Assembly: GCA_051251725.1 (NCBI GenBank)
Contig: JBPOFN010000014.1
Span: forward strand, 1-64,000
DNA length: 64,000 bases
Reading direction: 5' to 3'
DNA from: JALZUE01 sp051251725
Lineage (GTDB): Bacteria > Pseudomonadota > Gammaproteobacteria > Enterobacterales > Alteromonadaceae
The notes below the pieces were generated by a model. The model saw nothing but the letters and a program-made list of their open reading frames with translations, had not been told where the DNA came from and did no database searches. Made by a program: the position numbers and the translations under genes. Of the stretch, positions 63,592 to 64,000 are shown one piece after another (position 1 is the first letter of the stretch; every line of letters begins with the position of its first letter).

Positions 63592-64000
63592 TTATGAAGT
63601 TTTGAGGGTTAGGTTAATGTCTTGTACTTGCGCGGCGACATCTTGAGAAATATTTTCAGCAAGTTTGCGTGAGTTGTTAACTTCGGTATTTACGCTCGAC
63701 ATTGCTTGTTCAAAATTAGCAAAATGTAGACGCTGTTGGTTAATATGCTCTAATGAGTTTTGTGCCACACTCGCTGAGGTAATTGCTTGGCGCACTACAT
63801 TTTCGGCATTGTCTTTTAATAATGCGGCAATTTCTTTTTGCTGACTCGAAGCACTCTCAATACCAAAGATATTATTCTCTAGTGCTTTGCTTGCCTGATT
63901 TAAGTGCGCTAATCCCTCGCTCACTTGCTTTAATGACTCTTGTGTTTTACCTGCTAGCTTACGCACTTCGTCAGCGACTACCGAGAAGCCACGGCCATGT
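63592..64000 (-). CDS. Methyl-accepting chemotaxis protein (3' part; gene runs off the window)
   Basis: The frame is open to the right edge, and only the last ~136 codons are visible. They start inside the conserved signalling tip (HGRGFSVVADEVRKLAGKTQESL) and continue through the descending helix to the stop. The sensor and membrane parts are to the right of the window. There is no C-terminal CheR-binding pentapeptide (ends in LTLKTS). Confidence 0.85.
   Translation of the reverse strand, partial: HGRGFSVVADEVRKLAGKTQESLKQVSEGLAHLNQASKALENNIFGIESASSQQKEIAALLKDNAENVVRQAITSASVAQNSLEHINQQRLHFANFEQAMSSVNTEVNNSRKLAENISQDVAAQVQDINLTLKTS

Overview
The window looks like chromosomal DNA from a marine gammaproteobacterium of the order Alteromonadales, most likely the Colwelliaceae (Colwellia/Thalassotalea type). 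This is inferred from the AT-rich composition, many c-di-GMP and chemotaxis genes, large TonB-dependent receptors (TBDRs) of the alpha/gammaproteobacterial polysaccharide type, and TBDR/tryptophan-halogenase/SapC clusters. I see no rRNA, CRISPR array, integrase, transposase or phage module. One tRNA (Arg, CCG) is present.

Layout. 1-10 kb: signalling and envelope genes (a GGDEF-EAL protein cut by the left edge, a histidine kinase paired with a periplasmic binding protein, a VTT-domain protein, a tandem-OB SSB-like protein, an MCP with a NIT-like partner). 10-18 kb: sulfatase, tRNA-Arg, an Acg-type nitroreductase/membrane protein/MarR operon behind four evenly spaced palindromic operators, a membrane-anchored GH10, a periplasmic binding protein, a Nudix hydrolase, and an outer-membrane protein broken by one in-frame stop. 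18-25 kb: a mannan-type operon (multimodular GH26 lipoprotein and TBDR) with a LacI-type operator. 25-30 kb: a MHYT hybrid kinase with HPt followed by an HD-GYP response regulator. 30-33.5 kb: an MlaA lipoprotein and an RND/MMPL transporter.

33.6-51.5 kb is the most interesting part. It holds a GH16 lipoprotein, a GH42 beta-galactosidase, a GH36 alpha-galactosidase, a DeoR/GlpR-like repressor, triosephosphate isomerase, glycerol kinase, a TBDR, a flavin-dependent halogenase-like protein, SapC, an SSS sodium symporter and a GlpD-type glycerol-3-phosphate dehydrogenase. The two galactosidases have no signal peptides and there is no glycerol facilitator gene. I therefore propose that a galactosylglycerol (red-algal floridoside/isofloridoside, or the mono/digalactosylglycerol headgroup of chloroplast galactolipids) is imported intact, cut in the cytoplasm, and its glycerol passed through GlpK, GlpD and TIM into glycolysis. 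Palindromic and repeated CGAAC/TTCG sites near the GH42/GH36, DeoR and TIM/glpK promoters suggest one regulon.

51.7-64 kb is mostly housekeeping and unknown genes: RhlE-type helicase, thioredoxin-fold-like lipoprotein, SEC-C protein, a BaiN-family flavoprotein with a decayed copy of its own 3' end 1 kb away, an acidic Ca-loop lipoprotein, an orphan OmpR-type regulator, DUF2937 protein, ferritin with a Fur-box-like site, Prx5-type peroxiredoxin, a 51-residue four-Cys protein, and an MCP cut by the right edge. All functional calls rest on motif recognition by eye; no database search was run.
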